From Valencia hispanica (Eukaryota; Chordata; Actinopteri; Cyprinodontiformes; Valenciidae), in the NCBI GenBank assembly GCA_963556495.2, contig OY747702.1, positions 4,338,501 to 4,402,500 of the forward strand: a DNA stretch of 64,000 bases, written 5' to 3'. Of this stretch, positions 32,043 to 42,023 are shown in pieces. The notes under the pieces were generated by a model. The model did not search any database and had not been told where the DNA came from. It saw only the letters and a program-made list of their open reading frames with translations. Numbering within the stretch: the first letter of the stretch is position 1; every line of letters begins with the position of its first letter. Both the position numbers and the translations under genes were made by a program.

Positions 32043-32700
32043 TGTTGGGTTCTCTGTGGTTGGGCACCAGAAGAGTGGTGGGTGTTTTCCTTTTCTTCCA
32101 CAGGCAGGTGTAGCCCCAGCTGATCCTCATCTTGGGTAATCAGGAGGTCCCTTTAAAAGCCATTAAGCAGTCACCAGATGGTTACTCTTACAGAGTGTCT
32201 TCCTTGACAGTTTCTAGCCTCCTGAATTACACCTTCCAATGCCTGCATCTTTCTGCGACTGCTTTCAGCATCTCCACCGCTCCTTGGACCACCTCCTTCT
32301 GGAACCCATCAGCTGGAAGTCAGATCGCTGACCTGCCTGTCCACACTCGTACACACACATTGGATTTCCCACCGTGTAGGCAGATTAAAGAAACTTCATC
32401 ACCACCTACCCATCATGCCCCATGCTCATCAATCTATAGAGCTGGACCTGTTCTCCCCTCTTAGGATTTCCATTCCCTCACGAAACAGTAAGCTCTAATA
32501 TCTCCTAAAATATGTATTCATCACTATAAGCACTTACTGGCTAACCTCTCTTCCAGTGCTTCCCAGAGCAGTCACTTCAACACAGTCGTTCGATACCCCA
32601 TGTGTTATCCTTGTTGAAACAAAGAGAAAAATACAGCTTTTCGAATCTGTCCTGTGTGTTCGTAGTTGTTGCTTGCTCCAGAGTCATAGTCAGCATGGCA
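32043..32700 (+). repeat. 5' LTR of the Gypsy element
   Basis: 658 bp from TGTTGGGTTCTCTG to GTCAGCATGGCA. It shares AGGTGTAGCCCCAGCTGATC, a GCAGATTAAAGAAACTTCAT block and TGTTGCTTGCTCCAGAGTC with the 3' LTR, in order. Confidence 0.9.
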
Positions 32701-33700
32701 GAACCATCTGGCCAAGTAGACCACAAACAGCCCTTTTGGAACAAGGTATTCTCCTCGGCCATCACAAATTGTCATTACAAACCTAATCCCAACAACAGAC
32801 TACTTCAGGAAATAAATCCACTTACTCAGACGTTTAGTGAGTTGGAGCTCAAAATCAAGCCGCTGCCGCTCAACCGTCTCTCTCTGCCTCTGTTACGGCT
32901 CCTGAAGCTCCCGCCTCCACTTCCGCTTCCGGGTTCAGAGAGGTTGCCTCGCCCATTCTGGAGCATTACTCTGGGGAGCTGGGAAAGTGCAATGGCTTTC
33001 TGTTGCAATGCACCCCGGCCTTTGGCCACAATCCTTATTCATTTCAGACTGATTCAAGTAAAATCTCCTTTATAATTGGTCCCTTTAAAAATAGAGCACT
33101 TCAGTAGGCCCGAGCTGTGGTAAAAGAGGATCTGTCTCAATTCACATATAATAAATTCATTCGTCGGTTTAAACTAACCTTTAGTCAAAAGTGCATTGAA
33201 GAACTGACAGTTAAACAATTATGGAGTTTAAAACAAGCCAACCGGTCTGTAGCAGACCTGTTCATTGAATTTCATACATTAGCTGCCGAGTCAAGGTGAA
33301 ACCACCCAGCTATTATGGACGCTTTTCAGCATGCCTTGAATGACTGACAGGAGGAATTAGTCTGCAGAGGTGACCCCACAACCTTGGATGATCTGATTGA
33401 ACTAGCCATAATAATAGACAACCGCATCAGAGAGCGGTCTAGGACAAAGATCAAAGTTTCCCTGAGCCCTAGAACAACTGGCAGTCCGGTTAATCCATCT
33501 CCCAATAGGCCCTCTTCTCTGCCTCTTCCCAAACCGATGCAGATCGACAGAACGAGGTTATCTCCAAAGAGAGGCAGTGTCGTATGGCAGCCGGTTGCTG
33601 TCTCTATTGCAGCACCCCCGGCCAGTTCATTGGTTCCTGCTCAGTCCGCCCAAAAGACCCCAAATTGCCTTTATGTGCCGTCTTCCGTTTGCTTTTTTTT
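32695..33700 (+). pseudogene. Gypsy gag with zinc knuckle, broken
   Basis: Gag of a Sushi/PEG10-type Gypsy element, which would form the capsid shell and bind RNA. The frame starts MAEPSGQVDHK at 32695, with its ATG lying inside the last bases of the LTR. After a frameshift near 32870 the capsid region reads SPILEHYSGELGKCNGFLLQ, then VKEDLSQFTYNKFIRRF, and DLIELAIIIDNRIRERSR. Stops lie near 33104, 33298 and 33345. The nucleocapsid knuckle at about 33596-33640 is CLYCSTPGQFIGSC: the His of the CCHC motif is replaced by Gln. The frame then runs into an inserted repeat. Confidence 0.85.
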
Positions 33701-34511
33701 TGTTGCTTTTTTACATGTCCTGTTTGGCAGTGTGGAGCTCAAAATTGGTGTCTGAGTACCAAGTAGAAGCCCAACAGATTTACTTTCAAAAGCGGAGCAG
33801 TACAGCTTTTGCTATAGTACTCCACTTGATATACGTATGTGTGAAAAATCTTTATTACGAATTGCTGGGGGTTTTATTTCCTGATGTTATGGACATGGAG
33901 ACGGAAAATTAAGGGGAAGAAAAAAAGAAGATGAAGAAGAGAGGTAGGAAACAAAAAGTCATGAGAGTTGAAAATACAAGAGAGGAAAGGGGAAAAAAGA
34001 AAACACAGGAAATCATTGAAGTCTGCCTCCATACACACAGGACAGCAGAGAGAGGGGAAAAAACTAAACAAAACACCAAAAAGGAACATCGACAAAACAA
34101 AACAAACATCGTGAACTAAGAACTACAAAACCACATCACACAAAAATGGATACAACAACAATGTCACAGAAAAACTTATGGTACCGATTAATCAAGCTCT
34201 AGTAATGATTACCTCAGCCCAAGAACATATCTGCAAACACCAGAGACCCCACATCTGTGTGTGTGTGTGTGAGAGCATGCTGGTGCATATAAGGTTTCTC
34301 CATAAGAGTGTTCGATAGCTGGTGTGAGTAGGCATCAATCCGTCTCCCAGGAATCGATGCAGACATGAAGGAGATCGGAGCCAAGACGTCCAAAGGACCC
34401 CCAGAGCCCCAGGCGGACCCGGGCGGGGCCGACGGCATCCCCCAAGAGAGGAGCAAAGGAGAACCCCAGGGACGCCCACCCCCCAGCAGGGACCTAAAAG
34501 GGACCGGCCGA
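33700..34511 (-). mobile_element. Retrocopy fragment, same family as 49022-51344
   Basis: Homologous to the left 0.9 kb of the element at 49 kb: a poly(T)-rich left end, GTGTCTGAGTACCAAGTAGA, a purine-rich GAAGATGAAGAAGAGAGG stretch, ACACCAGAGACCCCACATCT, and a GGAGATCGGAGCCAAGACG block. In minus orientation the left end is the 3' poly(A) end. The right side stops at GGGACCGGCCGAC, where an L2 tail is joined. Confidence 0.8.
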
Positions 34512-34908
34512 CAATTCAATTCAATTCAGTTTATTTATATAGCGCCAATTCACAAAAGATGTCATGCACTTAACAAGAAGCCATTTCAATACATTTATAC
34601 AAACATTCCAATCAGTTAAAAAGTTTCCTATTTAAGGAATCCCAGCAGATTGCGTCAGTCATTGGCGTGAGGTTGGGCCCCGTTGATGCAGACTTTCCAA
34701 CCACAGCAATCCTTCAGCAATCCCTCATACTGAGCAAGCATGTAGCGACGGTGGAGAGGAAAAACTCCCCTTTAACAGGAAGAAACCTCCAACAGAACCA
34801 GGCTCAGTAGGAGCGGCTATCTGCCACGACCGTCTGGGGGTTTGAGAAGACAGAGCAGAAACACAGAAGGAACAGAAGATCTGATATAAGAGAACTTTCT
34901 ATGTTACA
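34512..34908 (-). mobile_element. 5'-truncated L2 3' UTR and tail
   Basis: Begins at the left with AATTCAATTCAATTCAG and TATATAGCGCCAATTCAC and extends to TATGTTACAG, matching the inverse of 4270-4687 closely. Confidence 0.9.
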
Positions 34909-35063
34909 GAAAATAACATAGAAAGTGCAATGCATTGTTGGAGTTAGCCCTGGTCGTGGGTTCCACGCTCTTTTATTTTGGACCATGGTCTTATTTCGGC
35001 TTTTGAACCAACCTCTGCTTCCTCTGCTGGGCGTCCGCCTAGTGGCGTCTGTGGGGGGGTTAC

Positions 35064-36061
35064 TGTTGGTTTCTCTGTATTTATGCACCAGAGGAGTGGT
35101 GGGTGTTTATATTTTCCTTCACAGGCAGGTGTAGCCCCAGCTGATCCTCATCTTGGGTAATCAAGAGGTCCCATAAAGCAGACGCCAGATGGTTACTTGA
35201 TGTGGCAAAAAATATATTGATCATGTTAAAGGTTAAGTCTCTTCAAGTTAAAGGTTAAGTCTCTGTGTTAACTGAGATATGTATTATGTTGAACCAACAT
35301 GTGAGAGCTCAAGGATACTTTCTGTGTCTTGGGTCACCAACTTGTGAGATGTGTCTGCATGCTGACTGGAAGACATGGGAACCGACGTGGGAACCACTCC
35401 ATTATCTTTTCCCTTACCCAGAGCGTCTGAGTGGTGTCTTACTGACGAGGTTAAGGTTATTCTATCTTGCTGAAGACAGACACCTGTCTATGAAGGAGGA
35501 GTCTTAGTTTTATTAATTTCTATATAGTAAGATGTTAAGATGTGGGTGCAGGTCAGTTACTGCGATGTATGTGCTGAACTCCTTGTTGATCAACAAGCCA
35601 AATTAAAGCTCTTGAACTGAGAAGGAATCCTTTCTCATCTTTGTTAAATAATATTTCCATGTGTCTTCCTTGACAGTTTCCAGCCTCCTCAATTACACCT
35701 CCCAATGGCGGCACCTTCCACACCATGTTGGCAGATTAAAGGAACTTCATCACCACCTACCCATGATGCCCCATGCTGATCAACCTATAGAGCTGGAACT
35801 GTGTCTCCCCTCAGGATTTTCATTCCTTCACGAAACAGTAATTTCTAATATCTCCTAAGTTCTGTATTCATCTCGACCAGCGTTTACAAGACACTCACCA
35901 GCTCACCTCTCTTCCAGTTCTTCCCAGACCAGTCACATCACCACAGTTGTTTGATAACCTGTGTGTTGTTCTTGTTGAAAGAAAGAGAAAAATAAATCTT
36001 TTCGAATCTGCCCTGTGTGTTCATAGTTGTTGCTTGCTCCAGAGTCCTAGTCAGCATTACA
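35064..36061 (+). repeat. 3' LTR of the Gypsy element with a nested insertion
   Basis: From TGTTGGTTTCTCTG to GTCAGCATTACA. It has the polyadenylation signal AATAAA in GAAAAATAAATC at about 35990. About 454 bp of unrelated sequence (35205-35658) is inserted. Confidence 0.9.
35205..35658 (+). mobile_element. Insertion in the Gypsy 3' LTR, LTR-like
   Basis: Absent from the 5' LTR at the equivalent point (about 32193-32202). It is flanked by ATGTG at 35200-35204 and 35659-35663. The junction sequence TGTGGCAAAAAATAT and the end ATAATATTTCC are roughly inverted repeats, and CCAAATTAAAGC near the right end resembles a polyadenylation signal. It is probably a solo LTR of another family; termini are uncertain by a few bases. 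Confidence 0.65.
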
Positions 36062-36099
36062 GAAACATCTAATTATAATAAGGTTATATTGCTTGGCGG

Positions 36100-36420
36100 A
36101 TGCGCACACGGGCCTTTGCCATTTGTGCATGCATACATGGAACAATTGACGCTGCATGTTTAGAACGCCTTTTTAAATTAAAGAGATACCAGTTAATCAG
36201 TCACCTGTTCGAATGTGTCATTTTAGCCTGGACATGTCGCCAGTTAAAATGTTGCCTATGCGTAAAAGAGAACAACTTTTATTGATCGAATAAAGATACT
36301 ATAGCCTACAATGCACTGCATTTTGTTGTCAAATGGATGAATACACTACTTGTATATGAATTAATAGTAATTGGCCTCAGCATTCTTAAAACCACACTCG
36401 AGTTTATGGTTATTGTCCAT
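36100..36420 (-). repeat. Unclassified repeat, inverted partner of 31346-31690
   Basis: Inverse order of the same motifs, with CCACACTCGAGTTTATGGTTA near 36395-36415. No coding potential seen. Confidence 0.6.
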
Positions 36421-36567
36421 AGCAATTTTTAAAACAAACTGACGTCCTTGTTTATGCACGAGAAAGTATCTAGTGCGCACGAGTTACTAAGTGGTGCACA
36501 CGAAAAAAGTAAATGGTGCGCACAAGAAGCCAACTTGTTTTTTTTTTGTTTTTTTTGCCCATGTCCC

Positions 36568-36699
36568 GCCCTGCGATTGGCTGGCGACCTGTCCAGAGTG
36601 TACCCCGCCTTTCGCCCTGTGACTGCTGGAGATAGGCACCAGCCTCTCCGCAACCCTGCATAGGACAGAAGGGTATAGAAAATGGATCGATGGATGGAT
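36568..36699 (+). mobile_element. Short retroposon with (GATG)n tail, copy 4
   Basis: 132 bp flanked by a perfect 11-bp TSD GCCCATGTCCC (36557-36567 and 36700-36710), the clearest proof that this family moves by target-primed retroposition. It ends in ATGGATCGATGGATGGAT. Confidence 0.88.
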
Positions 36700-36989
36700 G
36701 CCCATGTCCCCTTAGGGGCTTCGTAGTTTTGGAAGACAGATATTATACATGAAGAATGGACAAATTCTGGTCTTTAAGTAAATTTAAACTAATTAATATA
36801 AAAGGATGATCACTTTTCCTTCTCCAAAAAAAAGCTCAAACAGCTTCACACTGGATTTAGTCGATATAGTTGAGGAAATTTGATTGGGTTTATATAGCTT
36901 TGTTCTAGTCTTACTGACCTATTTGAGAACTTTTACACCATAACTTTCACGTTTAAGTGCATCCATAGCCTTTTGTGTGACCTACTTTA

Positions 36990-37291
36990 CTCCTTCCCTG
37001 TTTTCTCAGATCTTCTTCAGCCACCCATCTTGTTGTTCCTTCTGCCTGGCTTGTCACCATGGGGAGCAGAGCTTTCAGTTGCTCTGCTCCTCGGCTCTGG
37101 AACTCACTTCCTCACTTCGGCATCAGAAATACTGACTTTCTTCTTTTATTTAAATCACAGCTCAAAACACTGTTCAACACATCTGTTCAAATTAGCCTAT
37201 TCACTCATAAGCTGACCTTGGGTGTTAGAAAATCGTCCTCAAATAAAATGTTTTATTATTATTATTATTAATAATAATAATTATTATTATT
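36990..37291 (+). pseudogene. LINE (L2/CR1-like) C-terminal fragment with (TTA)n/(TAA)n tail
   Basis: The frame at 37059 reads GSRAFSCSAPRLWNSLPHFG and FKSQLKTLF, the end of an L2-like ORF2 as in LWNQLP..FKARLKTFLF at 3.9 kb. The tail is an (ATT)n run that turns into (AAT)n and back (37251-37291), giving a self-complementary microsatellite. Confidence 0.75.
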
Positions 37292-38719
37292 GTTTTTAGA
37301 ACTCCACACGCTGAATAGGAAAATAGGTGCAACATCTGGCAGGTGAAATCAAACAGACAACCAATAACTGAAAAAAAACTGCATATTAATTGAGAAATGG
37401 GACCTGGAGTCATCAAAAACATCTCATAAATCTTCTTGGATACAGCCTTTTAGGAGTTTTCAGGATTTTTTTAATTTGCCTTTATTTCTGCTTGTTTGAC
37501 TATCAGTACAAAATAATCTGGATTTAGCCAGATGCCATGTTGCCATACACCGATCCAGGACACGAAAGAGAGAGAAAACTTGTGTTGACAACAACAATTT
37601 TTTTTATGCTTAACTTTCTGAACCAGTCAAAGTGGCTCTTTGTTTCTAATGAAACACTCTGTTAAGGCTGAACAAACGTGTATAACACAAAACTAGAAAC
37701 TGTCTGAATTTTTTAGGTTAATTACCTGTGTAGGGAAAGTGTGACAATAAAGTAATAGATGTTCTTTTTTCCCCAACATTTTTTTGGCCTCGTAATTGTT
37801 ATCTTGTGTATTGCGCTGTGAGAAAATCTCATTGCATGAGCAAAATTCAAAAGATTCCTTAAACCTGATCCGTTCAAAGCAGCAGCAGATATTTCAGCCA
37901 GTGATGGCTTTCTCCTCTTCTTCTTTCTCATAGTGGGTGCTAGCCTCAGATAAATAAGACAGAGAATCACACACTGTCTTTTGTTGAAGTGGAAGCTCAC
38001 AGAACAAGGGGCCTGTGCATTATTATTTCCACCATAGAGAAAAAGAGTGTCTTCATGTATTGGCAGAACAATAGTCTTTTCATGTTATGTGCAGCAGAGA
38101 CTTTGCTTTTCATGCTTCTCCATGTAATGAGACTACATTTACCTTGCAAATAGGTTCTGACAGCTTTCCTGTCCTTTAAGCCCTCTGCTGAATATTCACC
38201 ATCACATCCGAAGCCTACAGCTGTGTGTTTGTTTGTGTGAGTGTAGGTGTGTGTGGGATACTCTGTCTCTGTGTGCTCATGTGTGTATGAGTGTTAGATG
38301 CTTTTTCAGTGATCAAAACGCTTGGCTTCATCCTCTAACCTAGGCACCATGGGTGATAAAGTAGTCTTAATGGAAGCAAGGAGAAAGATGAATCATAAAA
38401 CAAAAAATAATGGTAAAAATTTTCAACAGATTATATAATCAGATTTTATACATCAGTATGTTTCAGGTAATATAGTCCCGAATCATTCTTATTTATCCTG
38501 TAGTCACTTCTTGGTTTTAAATACATGCAAATTGGTTTCAGAGCCCTTAAAGTACTCAGCAGTAGTTTTTTATATTGTTCTACAGCGAACAGTGACTGTG
38601 TCTTTGCTTTTCTGAAGTTGTTTGTAGCTGATGTAGTTCTTTGCATATTCTATAGAGAATTATTTACTTTGTTGGAGAAGTTGGCACATTTGTATTGCAG
38701 GACATTTATAAAAACTACG
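37292..38719. other. No gene seen
   Basis: AT-rich unassigned DNA with a TG-rich stretch at about 38220-38295. The minus frames near 37722-38000 and 38446-38646 show no recognisable features. Confidence 0.5.
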
Positions 38720-39250
38720 TAGGTAAAAACAGCAGTTATCAAACCATTGCTAAAGAAGAACAACCTGGAAACACGTTAATGATGAACTACAGGTGAAACC
38801 TTAATCTTCCAATCATTTGTAAGATTATTGAAAAAGCTGTGTTTCAACTGTTTCCTAACAATGAAAAACTGTTTCTCAGTCTGGTTTCCATGCTCACCAC
38901 AGGACTGAGACTGCCCTCGTCAAAGTGTTCAGTGATATCCGCATAACAACAGACTGTGGTAGAACCATAGGGCTGGTACTTTTGTACCTCAGTGCAGGGT
39001 TTGACACTGTTGACCATGATATACTATTGAAATGACTAGAGAGCTGGGTCGGACTCTTTGGTGCAGTACTTGGCTGTTTTAAGTCTTACCTAAAGAACAG
39101 GAACTTTTTTGTGTCAATAGGCAATTCTTCATCAGAATAGACAGAAATCACATGTGGGGTGCCCACTAGCCCAGATGAATACAACCAATAAGATTAATTA
39201 CCATAATTATGCAAATGATATTCAGCCTTACATTACAATGTCATCAGGTG

Positions 39251-39542
39251 TGTTAGGGAGTGGTGTGATGCAGCAAGGACCCAAACGCAGATGCCGGTAG
39301 AAGGTTAAGGATATTTATTAAAGTGCTGCTGGCTGAAGCGATGATGGTGATGGCAGGAACGGAGAGGCAGGACGGGAAAAAGTAGAACAGACCACCATGG
39401 AGACATAGACACAATGATCTGGAGCTGAGTTAGGGGAAGTGACGGATTATAAAGGCAGAAGGTAAGGAGGATCAGGTGTGGTTAATGGGAGACACATGTG
39501 AGGACAATGATTAGGAGAGGGAGTGAATAGGGCAGCATGAAA
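39251..39542 (-). repeat. 3' LTR of element 2
   Basis: 292 bp; near-identical in order to 41172-41452, with a few indels such as an extra AGGTGTGGTTAATGGGAGAC-type segment. Confidence 0.9.
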
Positions 39543-40410
39543 GGACCCCCCCCCCTTTTAAATGCGGATTCCAGACGCCGTGGAGTAGAAGAAAAAAAAA
39601 AGGAAGTATCCATGCCAGGGTGGGTGGAGGAGGCCCACGGAAGGAGGGCCCGAGTCTCGGTGGGTATGCCCCTGGAAGTCTGGTGGACGGACCCTGAGGA
39701 CCTGGAGGTCTGGCGGACGGCCAGGAGGGCGGCCCTTGAGGTCTGGTGGACGGCCTGGGTGGCTTCCCTTTACAGGACGGCAGTCCGGCGGACGGCCTGG
39801 GTAACATCCTCTGACAGGACGGCGGTCCGGTGTATGGCCTGGGTTTCGTCCCCTGACAGGACGGAGGTCGGGCGCACGGCCCGGGTTTCGTCCCCTGACA
39901 GGACGGAGGTCGGGCGGACGGCCCGGATGGCGCCCCCTGGCTGAACGACGGTTGGGCGGACGGCCTGATGGTCCTCCCACAAGGACCTGGAGTTCCGGCG
40001 GACAGCCGGATGGATGTCTCATTGCCCGACTGAGTTCGGGCGGCCGGCCCGGTGGTCCACTTCTGAGAGTCAGGCAGTGGCTGAGGAGCTTGGCTGGTCA
40101 GCGGCGACGAAGCGGCCTGGCCGGTAGAGCTGAATATGACGGCGCTGAGGCCGGCCTGACAAGAGTCTGGAGACACGGAGGCCGGCTGAGAAGAGTCTGG
40201 TGGCGCGGAGGCCGGCTGAGAAAAGTCTGGCGGCGTGGAGGCCGGCTTGACCGACAGCAGTCGGCGATCAAGATGCTCCAGCGACGGGGACGGCTCATCC
40301 TTGACCCTCCCTGGGAGCTCTAGCGACAGGGATGGGTCCTCCTTGACCTCCCCTGGGAGCTCTAGCAACGGGGACGGGTCCTCCTGGCTCTGGCTGGCTG
40401 ACTGGCTCAC
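39511..40410 (-). CDS. Pro-rich repeat ORF of element 2
   Basis: A 299-codon frame with no recognised domain. The first half is acidic/Pro-rich (PSLSLELPGRVKDEPS) with short repeats such as QPASAPPDSS. The second half carries ~14-residue repeats of the type RPPSCQGTKPGPCA. The end PPPPTLAW..FLLL resembles the end of the ORF in the 44.4 kb element (PPPPTLVG). It may be the C-terminal continuation of the gag-like protein at 40676-41152 after frameshifts. The last codons run into the LTR. Confidence 0.45.
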   Translation of the reverse strand: MSQSASQSQEDPSPLLELPGEVKEDPSLSLELPGRVKDEPSPSLEHLDRRLLSVKPASTPPDFSQPASAPPDSSQPASVSPDSCQAGLSAVIFSSTGQAASSPLTSQAPQPLPDSQKWTTGPAARTQSGNETSIRLSAGTPGPCGRTIRPSAQPSFSQGAPSGPSARPPSCQGTKPGPCARPPSCQGTKPRPYTGPPSCQRMLPRPSAGLPSCKGKPPRPSTRPQGPPSWPSARPPGPQGPSTRLPGAYPPRLGPSFRGPPPPTLAWILPFFFLLLHGVWNPHLKGGGVLSCCPIHSLS

Positions 40411-40675
40411 AGGCAGAGGCTGACTTCGGGGCTGAATAGGCAGAGGCTAACTTCGGGACCAAGCAGGCTGAAGCCAGCGGGCAGGTCAGAGCTGGAGACA
40501 GGGGAAGCTGGTCTCAACGGGCTGATGAGAGCTGAGGGACTGGGCGGAGCCGGTGCGCAGATCGCTGCAGGGAGGACCGGGAGCGAGCGGAAAGCTCGGA
40601 CTTCTCCCTCCCCGGAAGCGGCCCTACCTCGACGGCATCGCTGCCTGTGGTGAGTCAGCAGAGGAGGCTCATGCG

Positions 40676-41152
40676 TCAAGGACCAGTCCCCAGGGAATAG
40701 AATGCCAGCCTTGTGCCGAGGAAGGCAGACAGCTGCTCTGAGTCGTCCTCTGCCTCGGATGTTGGTTCGGCCGACGCAGCCAGACAGGGAGAGACTGAAC
40801 AGGCGACCATAGGTGCTGCGTTGGTCAGCGGAGGATCTGATAAGGAAGCAGTGGCAGTGCAGGCAGTCGGTGAAGGAGCGGCGCTCTGCTCCACGTTCAC
40901 GGAAACAGTCCCAGCACAGTGAGGCCTCCGCCGGTGGTTCAATGGTGGACCGATGATCTGATCCCACACTTCCTGGCGAACCCTCTCCGCCTCGCTCACA
41001 GAAAACACATTCCGGAACCGAGGAAGAACTTTGAGAATCTCCTCAGCCCCAGAGATACGAAGAGGTGGGTGAGGGGAGACCGCGATCTTGGATAGACCGG
41101 CCCAGACGTGCTGGTAAATGGTGGCGATCTCCCGAGTGAGTGCTGGATCCAT
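40676..41152 (-). CDS. Gag-like N-terminal protein of element 2
   Basis: A 158-codon frame starting MDPALTREIATIYQHV, 20 bp after the 5' LTR. The first 70 residues (QHVWAGLSKIAV, LRISGAEEILKVLP, RFRNVFSVSEAERVR) align with residues of the 44.4 kb element (QAVRHHLDIVAT, VRVSAAEEVMGLLR, KLLFSELGLTGFWAE). So there is a conserved ~70-residue domain followed by low-complexity sequence. I do not recognise it as a known capsid fold; the position right after the primer site suggests a Gag-like or RNA-binding role. The frame probably continues in 40407-40967 after a frameshift. Confidence 0.55.
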   Translation of the reverse strand: MDPALTREIATIYQHVWAGLSKIAVSPHPPLRISGAEEILKVLPRFRNVFSVSEAERVRQEVWDQIIGPPLNHRRRPHCAGTVSVNVEQSAAPSPTACTATASLSDPPLTNAAPMVACSVSPCLAASAEPTSEAEDDSEQLSAFLGTRLAFYSLGTGP

Positions 41153-41171
41153 CTTTATGGCCAGATCATTC

Positions 41172-41452
41172 TGTCAGGGAGTGGTGTGATGCAGCAAGGA
41201 CCCAAACGCAGACGTCGGTAGAAGGTTAAGGATATTTACTAAAGTGCTGCTGGCGGAAGTGATGATGATGACCGCAGGAACGGAGAGAGATGACTCAGCA
41301 GGACAACACACCATGGAGACATAGACACAAAGATCTGGCACTGAGTGAGGGGAAGTGACGGGCTATAAAGTCAGAAGATAAGAAGGATCAGGGGATGGGA
41401 AACACAGGTGAGGACAATGATTAGGAGAGGGAGTGAATAGGGCAGCATGACA
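41172..41452 (-). repeat. 5' LTR of element 2
   Basis: 281 bp, TGTCAGGGAG to GCAGCATGACA on the plus strand, adjoining TSD AGGTG at 41453-41457. Confidence 0.9.
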
Positions 41453-42023
41453 AGGTGACTTTGAACCCATCCATACGCTAAGCAAATGCATTGAGCAAAT
41501 CAATGCATAGATGTGCATAATTGGATAATTTTCTCCAACTGAATAGAAACAAAACTGAATTAATTATTTTTGCACCTAAAGAGGAACAATCAAGAGTCAG
41601 CAAACAGCTTCAGTTAATACAGCTAGAAACTACTGATCAGGCATGAAATCTAGGTGTAGTAATGGACTCAGACCTGAACCTCCAAGGTTACATAAAGGCA
41701 TTAAGAAGGTAAGCCTTCTATCCCCTCAAGAGCATTTCTAGGACTAATGTCTAGAATTCTAGGACTATTGTGTTAACAGGACTTTGAAAAGTTGGATTGA
41801 TTACAACAACAGTGTTCTCACAGGTCTGCCTAAAATTTCAATCAGACAGCTGCAGCTGACCCAGAATGCTGCTGCTTGTGTCCTCACTAGAACCAGGAAA
41901 GTAGAGCACATCACCTCAGTTCTAAAGTCCTTACGCTCCCTGTAGCTCAGAGAATAGACTTCTAAATACTTTTAATAGTTTACAAATCATTGAATGGTTT
42001 AGCACCAAAATATATTGAAGATA

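Larger units (their letters stand above)
32043..36061 (+). mobile_element. Sushi-like Gypsy LTR retrotransposon, gag remnant with nested insertions
   Basis: The LTRs (32043-32700 and 35064-36061) are flanked by the exact 5-bp TSD GAAAC (32038-32042 and 36062-36066). Internal order: gag to the zinc knuckle, an inserted GC-rich retrocopy fragment (about 33700-34511), an inverted L2 tail (34512-34908), then about 150 bp of original 3' sequence ending in a G-rich polypurine tract (GTGGGGGGGTTAC) before the 3' LTR. Protease, RT and integrase are gone. The 3' LTR is longer because a 454-bp element is inserted in it. Confidence 0.9.
39251..41452 (-). mobile_element. Non-autonomous LTR retrotransposon with gag-like ORFs (element 2)
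   Basis: 2.2 kb in minus orientation, flanked by the 5-bp TSD AGGTG (39246-39250 and 41453-41457). The LTRs are 292 and 281 bp. On the minus strand the LTR starts TGTCATGCTGCCC in the 5' copy (TTTCATG in the 3' copy) and ends CTCCCTGACA. After the 5' LTR comes GAATGATCTGGCC; before the 3' LTR is GGCGTCTGGAATCCGC and an A/G tract with nine G. There is no pol. Both signatures recur in the element at 44.4 kb and the first also in the Gypsy element at 32 kb. Confidence 0.9.
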
